This document shows positions 50,890 through 62,199 of a stretch of 64,000 nt of DNA, in pieces. The notes under the pieces are model-generated. The model searched no databases and was not told the origin of the DNA. It saw nothing but the letters and a program-made list of their open reading frames with translations. Positions within the stretch are counted from its first letter, which is position 1, and each line of letters starts with the position of its first letter. Location: assembly GCA_030144725.1 (NCBI GenBank), contig JASKMD010000027.1, forward strand, positions 1,151,533 through 1,215,532, given 5' to 3'. Both the position numbers and the translations under genes were made by a program. The DNA is from Haematococcus lacustris (lineage: Eukaryota; Chlorophyta; Chlorophyceae; Chlamydomonadales; Haematococcaceae).

Positions 50890-52143
50890 GACCACCTTGA
50901 GAGCAGCAGACCACACACAGCGCCCCTGCTGCCTGCCCCCAGCACCAGCCAGCAGGCTGCAGGCACCCAGCACCAGGCCCAGGCCCTAGCCGCCCCACCC
51001 CCTGCATGCCTCACCACATGCCTGGACGCATCCACAGACCCACCCACCCTCTTCGTCCTGCCACTGGTGCCTGGGACTCCTCTGGGTCCAGCCCCTGACT
51101 CCCCTCCCCTCAAGCCCCCAGCGAAAGCCCCCGAGCCCCAGCTGCCAAGCAAGCAGCAGCCGGCAGCAGGGCAGGCCCCTTCTCCCGAGGCCTCACCACA
51201 GCTGTCTTGCTCGATCAAGAGCCTGCTTCAGTGCTATGGCCCAACCCACAAGCCCCACTCCAGACCCCACCCACCCTGGTTGGCTGCACAGCCACAGCCC
51301 CGCAGCACCACACCCAGCCCTGTGGCCAGCCCCACACTCGCACTGCAGAGGGCCAGCTCAGCCACTTTTCCCAGGGCTGCCAGCAGCTGCGCCTCAGGGA
51401 CCAGTGCCCGGGGGGCCTCGCTCAGGGACCTGACAACCAGCAGCGGGTTAGGGGAGGGTGTGGGGAGGCAGTGGGGAAGGCGGTGGTCACTGGCTAGGGG
51501 AACACGAGGGGCCTGGCTGGAACCTCACCCCACCCCTGCCCCTGCCCCTCTCCCCACCCCTGCCCCTACCCTCCCTGCCGCAACACCTCCTACCCCTACA
51601 GGCCCTGCCCCTGCAGGCTCTGCCTCTGAGGCCCATGTAGCTCGGCTGTCACAACAGCCTTTGCTGCCCTCCAACCCTGCAGCCCCACATTTCAGCCCCC
51701 CTCCCTCCACTCCTAGCAATGCAAGCACACCCGGGTGCGCGCGATCTGTCAGGTCGAACAGGGGCGGTGCGGCTGCTTCTGCTGTACAGCGACAAGTCAC
51801 ATCACACAGCGCCACTCTGCCAGCTCGCCGGCATGATCTTTGTTTCGTCGCGATGTGGTTCCCGGAAAAGCTGCCGCGGGGCGAGCTGCAGCAAGTAAGC
51901 AGCGGCGCGCAGACTGCAGCAGCGCCTGCCATGACCAGCGTCAGCCGTCCCACATGCGGAAGCGACAAAAGTGGTCGCGGGTCAGCAGCCCGGGAACTAT
52001 TGGGGCCTGACCGTGTACTGAAGGCGTGTCCCACCAACCTGCTGCATGCGCGGGCCATGGGGTTGCTGCCATCCTGTTCCGCAAGCTCAATTGTGCCTTC
52101 ACCCCTGGCGGCGGACATGATCCGCGCAAGGAATCATGGATGA
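50398..52143 (+). CDS. Hypothetical Ala/Pro/Ser/Gln-rich protein
   Basis: A 581-codon frame without a stop. Near the start it contains a helical stretch (TEAERREREQALAAAVQRDA, then RKAMNRQHVEAWWARKAA) that reads like a real exon. Most of the remainder is low complexity with poly-Ser from an AGC run (about 50853-50888) and Pro/Ala-rich segments. Possible donors inside (for example 51895, GCAAGTAAGC) mean introns cannot be excluded. It may be the 3' part of the gene starting near 49604. It converges on the vWA-kinase gene. Confidence 0.4.
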
Positions 52144-52487
52144 CGTGTGAGGGCCATGGACTGCCCTCTACACACCAAGCACTCCAAGGCGCTGACGGCA
52201 TCATGACAAGATTGGCCAACAACACCCCCCCACAGCACCACATCCAGCCCTGTGGGCTGCCCTTGGCCGTTGTAATCATACCATACTGTCGAAACTATAC
52301 AGGTTTGACGCAACACGACCAAGGACATACTAGGCTATACATGTTAAAGCTGCCATGACCACTGCAGCGGGATGCCAGCATTGCACCTGGTCACCTTGGA
52401 TGCTAACAACTCACTCTCAATGGGTGCACACAAGTCCACCACGACCTCCGCATGACGAGGAGCGCTGGCGGCGCGGGGAGGCGGTTG

Positions 52488-52573
52488 CAGCTGGTGTGCT
52501 AGTCATGCGCTGGTTGTGGGCGTGACAGAGGCAGAAAGGCGGGAGCGCGAAGAAGCACTGGCAGCAGCAGCCC
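52488..52573 (+). repeat. 86-bp copy of the 50450-50535 exon segment
   Basis: The stretch from CAGCTGGTGTGC to GCACTGGCAGCAGCAG is repeated with about four mismatches. It ends 8 bp from the stop codon of the convergent kinase gene. Confidence 0.9.
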
Positions 52574-52581
52574 CGTGCTGT

Positions 52582-55500
52582 TTAGAATTTTGGGCGCTTG
52601 AGCCGCAGAGCAGCGCAAATGTGATTGCATTTGTGCGTCTCGAAGAAGCACTTGCAGCCTTCGAGGCCCAGGTTGGTGTTGCCGAAACGCAGCATGTCGG
52701 AAGGGCAATGCACGGCCGGGTCGCACAGCCAGAAGATGCCGGTGTCGGGATTCCATACGCCTTGCAGGTCGGTGACCATGAACACGCCGCCGGAAAAGTC
52801 GTAGGTCCAGTGCGAGAAAGCCTGTAGCAGTCCACACCATCACCACAGCACCACAATGACATCACCATAACATAGCCATTGACAACAACACACCGTTGCT
52901 GAGAACAACATAGCCCTTGTTGATTTGTCATGGGCTGCACACAGCTGCAGCATGTCAGTCGATACATGAAGGTGGGTCCATGCGCGTCCATGAGTCATGT
53001 ACCCCCATGTGGCAGTGCAGGGAAAGCCCGTGTATACCCCTTTCTAACGACCCTCTCTCTAGAAGATGAATCAGTGATCAGCCGTCAGCCACCAGGCCCT
53101 CCAACAAGAGTGTGGAGGATGTAGCAAGCACAAGGGAAAACGAGGGCAGCCTAATCACCAGTCGTATGAATAGGAGTAAGTTGGGTGTGCTTCCTCCTCC
53201 CCTCCTCATCCTCCCCTTGTGTTCAGTTCCATAGCAGCGGGTGCAGTGAGTGAGCAGCAGTATCAGGGTGAGGGGAGCACGAGCAGTGGCAGCAGCAGCA
53301 GCAGCAGCGGCGGCAACAGCAATGGCAGCGGTAGCAACAGCAACACCCAGCAACGGCAGCAGCAGCAGCAACAGCAGCGACAACAATGGCAGCAGCATCA
53401 GCATCAGCAGCAGCAGCCTAAGCCAGTCAACAGGGGCTGGCCACAGACCTGCAGAGTGGCCTGGTACTCCTTGGTGTTCACATAGCCTGCACACGGCAGC
53501 ATGCACACCCACACACATGTTAATCGTATGACATCACACGCAAGCCACTTTATTGCACACACATGCCCTAGCGTATGACATTGAACACGATGATGGCTCG
53601 AGCATGGAAAAGAAATGCAACATTGCAGATGGAGCCATGCAGCACTGAGGCAGCAGTGCCAGCAGGAGGATTTATATACAATCAACACAGGGGGTGCACC
53701 GCTTATGTGGGTGACTTGCTGCTTGTATCCAGCCGTGCCCGCCCGCCCGCCCGCCCGCCCGCCCGCCCGCCCGTTCACCTCACCCCCAACCCGCCTTGAT
53801 TTCAACCCCCTGCCAGCTCGCCTGCGTTGTTGCTGTACTTCATGAATTGCCCTTCCAGCGCCTTCTCCATGTTGTAGTAGTCTGAGGCACCCGCCGTCAC
53901 CGGCACCTCCAGCAGGCTCACCATGCTGAACCGCACCTGCATACCCAGGGTGAGAGTCAGGGTCAGAGTCAGGGTCAGGGTCAGGGTCAGGGTCAGGGTC
54001 AGGGTCAGGGTCAGGGTCAGGGTCAGGGTCAGGGTCAGGGTCAGGGTGTAAGTCAGTAAACACCCACCTGCTTGGCCTTGCAATTAGTGTCGACCACACG
54101 GTCATTGAACTCGCTCTGCAGGCAAGCGCAGACCGCCTGCGTCTCCATCTGGCTTGCGTACTTGGCCTTACGGTGGACCTCACTAGGGGGCTTGCCCAGG
54201 GGCACCTGCAGGCAGGCAGGCAGCAGGAGGTGCTGGACTAGGGCTTGCCTTGCAGGCTTGCTGGTGCTGGGTGAAGGTGACCACGACCAGGCATGCAAGC
54301 AGCAGCAGGCAGCACCAACAGGCACCAGCAGCACCAGCAGGCAGGCATGCGACCAGGCGTGCAAGCACCAGCAGGCAGCATGGGCGTTAAGGTCCAGGGC
54401 TGGCTGTGGCCAGAGTCAGGCAACCCTGAGCGTGCCTATGCTGCTGCCTGGATGTGTCTCGTGCAACGTGCTGCACCCTGTATGCTGTGTGTGTTTGGCT
54501 ATGACCACGAGGCCCCAGGCACCTGCAAACAGCACTGGCGCTGGGGGCAGCTGTGGTTAGGGCTTTGAGTCGCCTGGCCTTGTACACCTGACTTAGCCTG
54601 ACTTTGGCCTCGCAGTACACAACCTGACTATGAATAGCCTGACCAAGCCTGGCATGGAATTGCCCTGCCCAGCCTCACCTTGAAACGTTTCACCACAAAG
54701 TCAGTGATGCTGCCAGTGCTGCCAGCAGGGGTCTGCAGCTGGGCCCAGAAAGGCCAGCGGCAAGCACCCTCAGCTGAGAAGGGGTGGCGGGCGATCTTAA
54801 TCTCCAGGCTGCGAGCCTTCTTGTAGCTGCTCAGCACCAGGAGCAGCAGTGAGTGGCAGGTTGGCAGGTTGCTTCATGTCAAGCCATACAGGGTGTACAA
54901 GATGCTTCACTTCTTGGCTGTGTTGGTTTCGTTGGTTGTGTTGGTTGCGTTGGTTGTGTTGGTTGTGCGCTGGGTGTGCCACAACACCAACCCGGCGGCT
55001 CCACCTGGCTCAAGAATTCAATATATACCAGGCATTCACATCCACAATGCACCAAGCATGATTATTTGTTAGATACCGTACTCATACGCCTTGTTGGGAT
55101 ACGCTGATTTGGTGAAAATTCCAATTTCATGCTCAAGCAAGTGGTGATACAGTTTGGTGAAGAATGATTTGGTGAAATCACTAACAAGGCGTATCAGTAC
55201 GGTACCAAACATTACTAGTCTTGAAACACCAAAACAAACTCAAAAAAGGTACCCAAGCCGTCATTGGCCTTGGGCCTGCGATGGTGGGCTCTGTCGTGCC
55301 TCCTGTACAGGTATGGTGGGCTCTGTCGTGCCTCCTGTACCCACACCCGAGCCTTAACACTAGACCCTGCCACTGACCTGATAGGCTCCTTGGCATGGAT
55401 GCAGTCGACCACATCCTGGGCATTCTGCAGCTGGCTGATCCATGACTTGGCCTGGATGACTGGCAGCGTGTCCCAGTTTGGCTTCTCTGGCACAACCTTC

Positions 55501-58500
55501 AGTTCCACCACCGAGCTTCCGCCATTCGTCCCTAGACCCAACATGCCTTTCTGTAAGCTCAGTGAGATGGACTGCACAAAGACAGGCAGGCGGGCAGGCA
55601 TGCAAGAAGGCATGTAATTAGGCTTGAGGATGGGCAGGCAGGAATGTTGGCTTGCACCATCGGGCCGCCCCGCCCCGCCCCGCCCCGCCCCGCCCCGCCC
55701 CGCCCCGCCCCGCCCCGCCCCGCCCCGCCCTGCCCCGCCCCGCCCCACCCCGCCCCGCCCCGCACCTGGGAGGCCATGATGATCAGTTTCTCAGGCAGGT
55801 GCTGGATGTTGTCCACCTGCTCCTCTTGAATCCAGGGCACACCTCCCGTGCCTGGGCTGGAGGCAGCGACGAATCGCTGCAGCATGATCTTGGTGTGCTG
55901 GTTGAGGTGAGCAAAGTAGTACACCTGCACAGGCCGAGACCTACCAAGGGTTGGGTGGCCTGATTCATGTGACCAGGGACAAAGCAACATGATTGTATCG
56001 GCTGAGGGTAGCTCCTCCCTTGATGCACGCCGGCTCGGCCGGAGTAGTCTTCTTCTTCTTCTTCTTCTTCTTATAAGCTGATAGGATGTCATGAAGCTCA
56101 ACAATACCAGTGATTACAAGATAAAACAGCATGGGTGGCCTAAAACATGGAGCACGAAACAAAGCAGCATGATGGTCCTGGTGCTAAATCGTTACAACTG
56201 TGCATGTTAGGCATGCAAGGCATGCTAGTAAGGAGCGGACTTGAGCAGAAACAAAGCAACCTCTCATCCTACCTGCACACGTCTGGCACCCCACCCCACT
56301 CACCCCTCACAGCCCCCACCCCACCCCACCCCACCCTCTCATCCCAGTTGCACACGTCTGGCACCCTGACCTGGAGCCGCAGCTCATGCTGCAGCTTGTG
56401 CAGTATTGCCTTGATGCTCCGATTGTGGCGGTCGCCATTCAAGTAGTCGTCTGATGCAAGGCCCAAGTCATGGAACTCCCTCCCGTGGCAGGGGGCATCC
56501 GCGATGTGCACCAAGATACGGCTGCCCTGGGCAGGGTCGGGCAGGTGGACAGACATGCAGGTGTGAGTAAATGAAGGGGAAGAGTGACGGTAGGACCAAC
56601 CACACAAAAGAGAAGGGGGGAGGGATTGTAGACATAACCGTGGGGGAAGACAGAAATCTACATCTACATGTAAAAAACTTAAGGGGGCAAGAAAAATGTG
56701 CTCGAAATGGCCTGCGCTTTAGCGTGCGACCTCTCCTAACTTTTTCACCGCATAGTACCTCGAGGAAATAAATCGCGAGTCACTGTGCGGTAAGATCGAA
56801 AGTCGTACATATAGAGATGAGTTGTGGGTCTGGCAATGTAGATGCCAGCGCGTCTACTCGCGATGTTCCTTTTTGAATGGTCTGGCCGGCCCGTCAACCG
56901 ACAGTCCAGTCAAACAAAGACCCCAAACCCCTGCGGAGTACAGCCCCGGCCCTATATGAACATGACACAGGTTGGTCTGACAGCCGCAGTCCAGGGCCAG
57001 AGTCCAGGGACGGATGCGGCGCTTGGCCGTGGCGTGCACGTTAAACGCGTCGCACATTAAACGCACGTAAAACGCACGTTATAAAGCGTGCACGTTAAAC
57101 GCACAGCCTATGCAATGAAACATGTTCAGCCTCGGCTTCAGCGCGAGGTAGCCTCACGTCCTCAATGCACCTGATGGCAGGTGTCTAGCCCCGAATAACA
57201 ACCAGGCTAGCAGCAGGGGCGGCAGGGACAGCAGGGGCAGCAGCAGCAGGGGCATCAGCAGCAGGGGAAGCAGCGGCAGCAGCGGCAGCAGGGGCAATAG
57301 CAGGGGCAGCATCAGGGGCAGCAGCAGCGGCTGCAGCAGTAGCGGCTGCAGCAGCAGCAGGGGCAGCTGGGGCAGGGGCAGCAGGGGCAGCAGCAGCAGC
57401 AGGGGCAACAGCAGGGGCAGCAGCAGCAGGGGCAGCAGCAGCAGAAGGGCAGGAGCAGCAGGGGCAGCAGCAGCAGGGGCAGCTGCAGCAGGGGCAGCAC
57501 CAGCAGTACCGGCGACAGCAGCGGCAGCAGCGGCGGCAGCGGCGGCGGCGGCAACGGCGGTGGCGGCAGCATCAAGGGCAGCAGCAGCGGCAGCAGCAGC
57601 AGCAGGGGCAGCAGGGGCAGCAGCAGCAGGGGCAGCAGCAGCAGGGGCAGCAGCAGGGGCAGCAGCAGGGGCAGCTGGGGCAGGGGCAGCAGCAGCAGGG
57701 GCGGCAGCAGCAGTAGCAGCAGCAGCAGGGGAAGCAGCAGCAGGGGCAACTGGGGCAGCAGCAGCATGGGCAGCAGCGGCAGCAGCGGCGGCGGCGGCAG
57801 CAGCAGGGGCAGCAGCAGCGGCATCATCATCATCAGCAGCAGGGGTAGCCAACAACCGCCAACATGTCATCAAGGCCAAGATCGTGACTGGCAGCCCTGC
57901 CCATATGGATAGCGAGACGTTTCCACGCTGGACATTGACGTCCTAGCACATCCGGCGTTAGTTTCCTGTCCGACCGGCCTTTTTGCCATGGCCATCAACA
58001 AATCCCAGGGGCTGACATTTCGACATGTTTGCTTCTTCTTGCCCAGCCCCGTGTTCTCAAATAGACAACTCTATGTAGCCATGTCGCGTGTGGGACAGGC
58101 GTCAGGTCAGCACGTGCCCCACCCGATGGGGCGCTAAACACGGATGTGGTGTACACCGAAGTGTTAGATGCCTTGCCTGCTGCCGACACTGACGAGAATT
58201 GGTAGAAGCACATGTCATGCACCACGCCCGCATCAGCACAACCAACGACACTGTGACTGTACATTGTGGTCGTCGTCACAGTCCCGCAGTGGCTCATAAC
58301 AACATATTGGCATGATGGCGAAACAACATATTGGCATGATGGCGTAACAACATATTGGCAAACGACATGTTGGCACAACATGGACTTTGCTTTGCTACTG
58401 CTTTGCTGTTGATGCTATGAACATGTTGTATTGAGCCTTCAACAAGTTGTAGCTTTACGGCCTTCCCAGCCACGCATGGCAGCCATGTCTTTCTGTTCGT

Positions 58501-61500
58501 CCGATGTGGGACGGGCCTACTGTACTAGTTCAACACAACAAAGTTTGGGATGTGATATGAACTGACATAACTGGAGCAAAGTGGCGCAAATGCGACGCTC
58601 AAAAGGCCAGCAAGGGAAAGAGCCAACTAGTGTCTGGTGAGGTTAGGGTGAGGGTCTGGTGAGGGAGGGCGTCAGCGGATCAAGACCAGGCCAAATGTTG
58701 ACCAGCAGTAAGTGACAAGTAAGTGAGCATCAGGAAGTGAAAGGAGGTAGCTGTGAGAGGAGGGAGGTCAACAGAGGCTAGAGGTGGGATGCAACCAGCT
58801 GAAAGTGGCGGGATATTGATGTTTGTTGCAATTGATGTTGGTGTTGACTGAGAGAGGTGGGATGTGGACAAAAACAAAACGACGCAGTATTGAAGGGAGA
58901 CAGGCAAGCAAGGGGAAGAGCCAGATAGGGTCTGTTGAGGAGGAGTCAAGCGCACTGTCACTGGGTTGGTCACAGGCAAGGAATGGACCTGCAGACAGTT
59001 TGACAGTATTGGTGAAGGTGGGCTGCTGCTTGCTGCCTAGAATCTACACCACCCCTAGCTCCATGGAAATCCACACACGTTTCATCATTTGAGTTAGGGT
59101 CAGGACGTTTTTTATCTTTCCTGTAAAACCTGTAATTGTGATAATCAACCCCGTAATAGCCCTCTCACGTCCCGACGTCTGTATAATGTCAGACTTACGA
59201 CTATATAACGATTTGTGATTTTCTCGTAATGGGGAGGGATTTATATATATATATATATATATACTGTAGTGATACGCCTTGCTAGTGATACGCTGATCCC
59301 TTTCCATTACGAGAAAATCACAGTTCGTTATATCCCCGTAATGGTCGGCAATTCGGACGCTGAAATTGATGACTTGAGGCGTGGATGGCCTCATACATGA
59401 CTTCGCGTAGCGTACCATAAGCATTTTCGCATAATGCTCTTGGACCGCCAATCATCTACTACATGTGATATACATATATATATTTATATACTACTTATAT
59501 ATTTCTTATATATATACATATTTTGCAGTGTCACAATACAATAGCCGTGGCTTATTGACGCCACAGGCCGCTGGGTATCGGACGCACTGTGTGGCCCCAT
59601 CTTATCACTTCTCCCACCTGCCCGCGTGCCCCTGCTTGCCCGCATTTGCTTCCACCTGCCCCTGCTTACCCCCACCTGCCCTTGCTTGCCCCCACCTGCC
59701 CCTGCTTGCCCCCACCTGCCCCTGCTTGCCCCCACCTGCCCCTGCTTGCCCCCACCTGCCCCTGCTTGCCCCCACCTGCCCCTGCTTGCCCCCACCTGCC
59801 CCTGCTTGCCCCCACCTGCCCCTGCTTGCCCCCACCTGCCCCTGCTTGCCCCCACCTGCCCCTGCTTACCCCCACCTGCCCCTGCTTGCCTCCACCTGCC
59901 CCTGCTTGCCTCCACCTGCCCCTGCTTGCCTCCACCTGCCCCTGCTTGCCCCCACCTGCCCCTGCTTGCCCCCACCTGCCCCTGCTTGCCCCCACCTGTG
60001 ACTTCCAGGCCAAGCCACAGACTGCTTCCAGCCCTGAGAATACGTCCTCTGCAACATCATCACCGCCCTCCGCACGCACGCCTGCTGCAAAGCTGACGAA
60101 ATGCAGGAGCACACCAGATATTGGGCTGCAGCCCCGCTTCGGATTCCGCGCAGACATGCAATGATGTGTGAGACAGCATGGATAAGATGACCCCCAGTGC
60201 AGCCTCCCCCAGCCCCCTGGGTGCAGCCCCCCACCCTGGACCCCTCGGTTGTGTAAAGGGTCAAGGACTAAGCAGCAGGGGAAACAGGTACTGGCCCGGA
60301 TAACTTCCCCAGGCGCTGGCGCAAACCTCCCCAGCGTCTCCCAGATCCCATTACCCCACCAGACACCTCCCAGCCTGCCTGGCAGCCCAAGCTCCCGGAG
60401 CGCAACAGCAGCCAGCTGGCCAGCAGGCGCCACCCCCAGCACCGGCTCATCCTAGACCCCTCAATAGTGGGGTAGAGCAGCTCCTGATTGCAGCCTTTCC
60501 CAACACCGGCATATACAGAGAGTTCCTGCTTCCTAGCTGGCACCCTATCAGGGAGCCCTATCAGGGAGCCCTATCCTAGACCCCTCGCCTGCGGGGTGTG
60601 GCAGCTCCTGTTCGCAGCCTTTCCCAGCATCGGCACGTACAGAGAGTCAAGGTCTGGGCGGCATAGTACGCACACCCAATCAGCTGTCCAGCTGAATCGT
60701 GGAGCGTGGCCACGCACATCCATGGCCATCCACGCATGCTGCACATCCACACAGGTGCTGCGTGGACTCACACACTTAAACGGCCAGTGTCTGCGCATAC
60801 TCCCCAAGGCCTTCGTCACGGGCCCTTTGTCCGGGTCACTGCAAAGCTGACTAAAGCTGACTCAACAGACAAGACAGAGCTGCCAGGCAACGCTAACACC
60901 ATCAACGCCCTTGCCAGGCAGCTGGCGGTCGGTACGCGGGAGCAGTTTGCCAGCCCAGGCAAGAGTTGTGGCCCTTGCCTGGCTCAATATCCTATGCAAA
61001 GCTAGCTTATGTCTGTGTTGTAGCGACTGTTTTTCATGATGTCCCTCATGTGAGGGCTCCCCATGTTGCGGCAGTGGGGGTGGGGACACGCAAGCAGCTA
61101 GTGGTGTTCTTTGGCAAAGCTGGCATAGGCACGGTGGGTGGGTGTGGGGTCAAGGCAGTGCTGCAGGCCTGCTGCGAGGTGGTCTAAGGCCCAACAGCGG
61201 CAAGCCAACAGACAGGCAGCCTGGCTAGGTGGGTGGTGACAGTGGAGGAGTCCCGCACCAGCTGGGTCAGCTCAGCTGTGAACAATCCCCAACCCTGCGA
61301 GAGGCAGCTGAACCGCCGCAGCTGATTTTTCATTACCTCCAGTCCTGGTCCATGGTGGCTGAAGTGCAGCAAGCCCACCAGGACGACAGGCTGGAAGCCC
61401 CAAGCAGGTCAGAAGCTGTGTGACCAAGCACCCGAAGCCCAGGCCCAGAAGCCCGAAGCACAGTAGTGTGTGCTCTAGGCACCGTCCAAGCTGTTGCTCA

Positions 61501-62199
61501 CATAAGAGCTTGTGTTTCATGCCACTGCGAAATTAGTGAAATTAGATTCCATATTACACCGCCCGCTGTTGTAGACGAATCATGTATTGGACAAGTCATG
61601 TTTGTGTTGCTGTTGCATGCATGTTCAGCTAGATGGTATGCTAGGCTGCCAACTGCTAGAATGCAGTCATGCAAGCCATAGGGGTTGTGGCAAGGGAGGC
61701 TGTACTGGCATGCATGAATACCTGCTGAGATGAGAAGCAGCGTCCCGCCCCTCAAAGAATGGCGAAGTCACAAGGGGCTGTGCGTCGTGGTAGTCTCGGT
61801 AGCCAATAAAGGCCAGCCTCATGACGGTGCGTGGGTGCATTCCTTTAATGCCCTGCACAATGCTGTTCACTTTGTCTCGCACCTGATTTGAAAGATGGGA
61901 GAGCAGCAAGTAATGCCAGGAGTGTAGCAGCAGCAGGCTGCAGCATTGAGGCATCACACCATGGAGATGCTTGGCTGCATGCTGCCTGTCACGTCGATTA
62001 AGAACACGAGGTCAAGTTGGAAGGACTTGATTAACATTGTCTTGATGTCGCGAGCACGGACGAGCGATGCTTGGTCCTCGCGCATCTTCATCCGTGCCAG
62101 TTGCGCTTCCAGCTCCGCGATCCTACTGCTATCCGAACCTCCAGATGTCGAGCCATGCTCGTGGGTTGTGCCGAGCGTGGATTTAAAGCCTCGGCTCAT
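52582..62199 (-). CDS. vwkA: vWA-domain alpha-kinase, VwkA type (561 aa)
   Basis: Atypical Ser/Thr kinase with an N-terminal von Willebrand A domain, like Dictyostelium VwkA. Eleven exons, all in phase: 62199-61960, 61882-61722, 60092-59996, 56526-56371, 55924-55766, 55571-55378, 54826-54679, 54205-54068, 53936-53822, 53486-53449, 52821-52582. After a coiled segment, LDLVFLIDVTGSM gives the MIDAS motif (DxTxS, about residue 70). RLAFIGYRDY, EGGDDVAEDVFSGLEA and ILVHIADAPCHG complete the vWA domain. The alpha-kinase domain shows FVVKRFK (candidate ATP lysine), KYSNNAGYV, AFSHWTYDFSGG, MVTDLQGV, CDPAVHC and the Zn site THKCNHIC. All catalytic and Zn residues I can check are present. The exon 9 donor is GC. 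One 3.5-kb intron holds a Helitron fragment. TAA is at 52582. Confidence 0.9.
53735..53773. repeat. (CCCG)n in vWA-kinase intron 9
   Basis: About nine CCCG units, roughly 50 bp after the GC donor in gene sense. Confidence 0.9.
53820..53821 (-). other. Non-canonical GC splice donor, vWA-kinase exon 9
   Basis: Exon 9 ends AACAACGCAG and must join GCTATGTGAAC to give NNAGYVNTKEYQ. The intron begins GCGAGC. This is the second GC-AG intron inferred in the window. Confidence 0.75.
53947..54046. repeat. (TCAGGG)n filling vWA-kinase intron 8
   Basis: About 16 TCAGGG units (CCCTGA in gene sense). With ~20 bp at the donor side and ~10 bp at the acceptor side they make up almost the whole intron between 54067 and 53937. 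Confidence 0.95.
55076..55202. mobile_element. Short inverted-repeat element (MITE), copy 2, TA target site
   Basis: The left end is CCGTACTCATACGCCTTG and the right end is its near reverse complement. TA flanks both sides (55074-55075, 55203-55204). It shares ends and internal CATGCTCAAGCAA-type motifs with 9274-9470 but is 70 bp shorter. It lies in vWA-kinase intron 6. Confidence 0.75.
55663..55765. repeat. (CGCCC)n array starting at a kinase splice donor
   Basis: About 20 pentamers. In gene sense the intron starts CAG|GTGCGGGGCGGGG, so the repeat begins inside the donor. Confidence 0.92.
57205..57845. repeat. GGGGCAGCAGCAG compound array in kinase intron 3
   Basis: CAG triplets mixed with GGGGCAG units over about 640 bp. 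The poly-Ala and poly-Leu ORFs over it are artefacts. Confidence 0.92.
57848..58160 (+). mobile_element. Degraded Helitron (PIF1-like helicase C-terminal fragment)
   Basis: The plus strand first reads QHVIKAKIVTGSP, then after a frameshift FAMAINKSQGLTFRHV, and SNRQLYVAMSRVGQ. These match the last conserved helicase motifs of Helitron Rep/Hel proteins (…FAMTINKSQGQT…GQLYVALSRV). The upstream helicase and Rep parts are missing; the GCAGCAG array abuts the fragment. It is antisense within an intron of the vWA-kinase gene. I could not place the Helitron termini. Confidence 0.75.
59201..59335. repeat. Imperfect hairpin around a TA run
   Basis: The arms (about 59201-59238 and 59299-59335), containing GATTTTCTCGTAATGG and its complement, flank (TA)n. 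A fragment of the MITE end (GTGATACGCCTTGCTAGTG, 59273-59291) lies in the loop. It looks like nested element debris. Confidence 0.6.
59420..59462 (-). repeat. Inverted end of the 195-bp dispersed element
   Basis: In reverse this reads GTAGTAGATGATTGGCGGTC then CAAGAGCATTATGCG, matching the left ends at 5093 and 5983. The homology then stops. Confidence 0.75.
59625..59998. repeat. 20-bp minisatellite starting at a kinase splice donor
   Basis: About 18 copies of CCCCTGCTTGCCCCCACCTG. In gene sense the first unit contains the exon 3 donor (CACAG|GTGGGGGCAAGC), so later units repeat a CAGGTGGGGG donor-like sequence. Confidence 0.93.
60449..60650. repeat. Two ~120-bp direct repeats in kinase intron 2
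   Basis: ATCCTAGACCCCTC followed by GCAGCTCCTG and CGCAGCCTTTCCCA occurs twice, about 124 bp apart, with divergence. A shorter related piece (CTGGACCCCTCGG) lies at 60236. Confidence 0.7.

Noticed and set aside
57154..57946. Poly-Ala/poly-Leu protein
   Set aside because: Compound CAG/GGGGCAG repeat; only the last ~30 residues match a Helitron helicase.
59465..60164. Repetitive Cys/Pro ORFs read as possible metallothionein-like or CRISPR-like repeats
   Set aside because: The 20-bp units are directly adjacent with no unique spacers and lie in a kinase intron.
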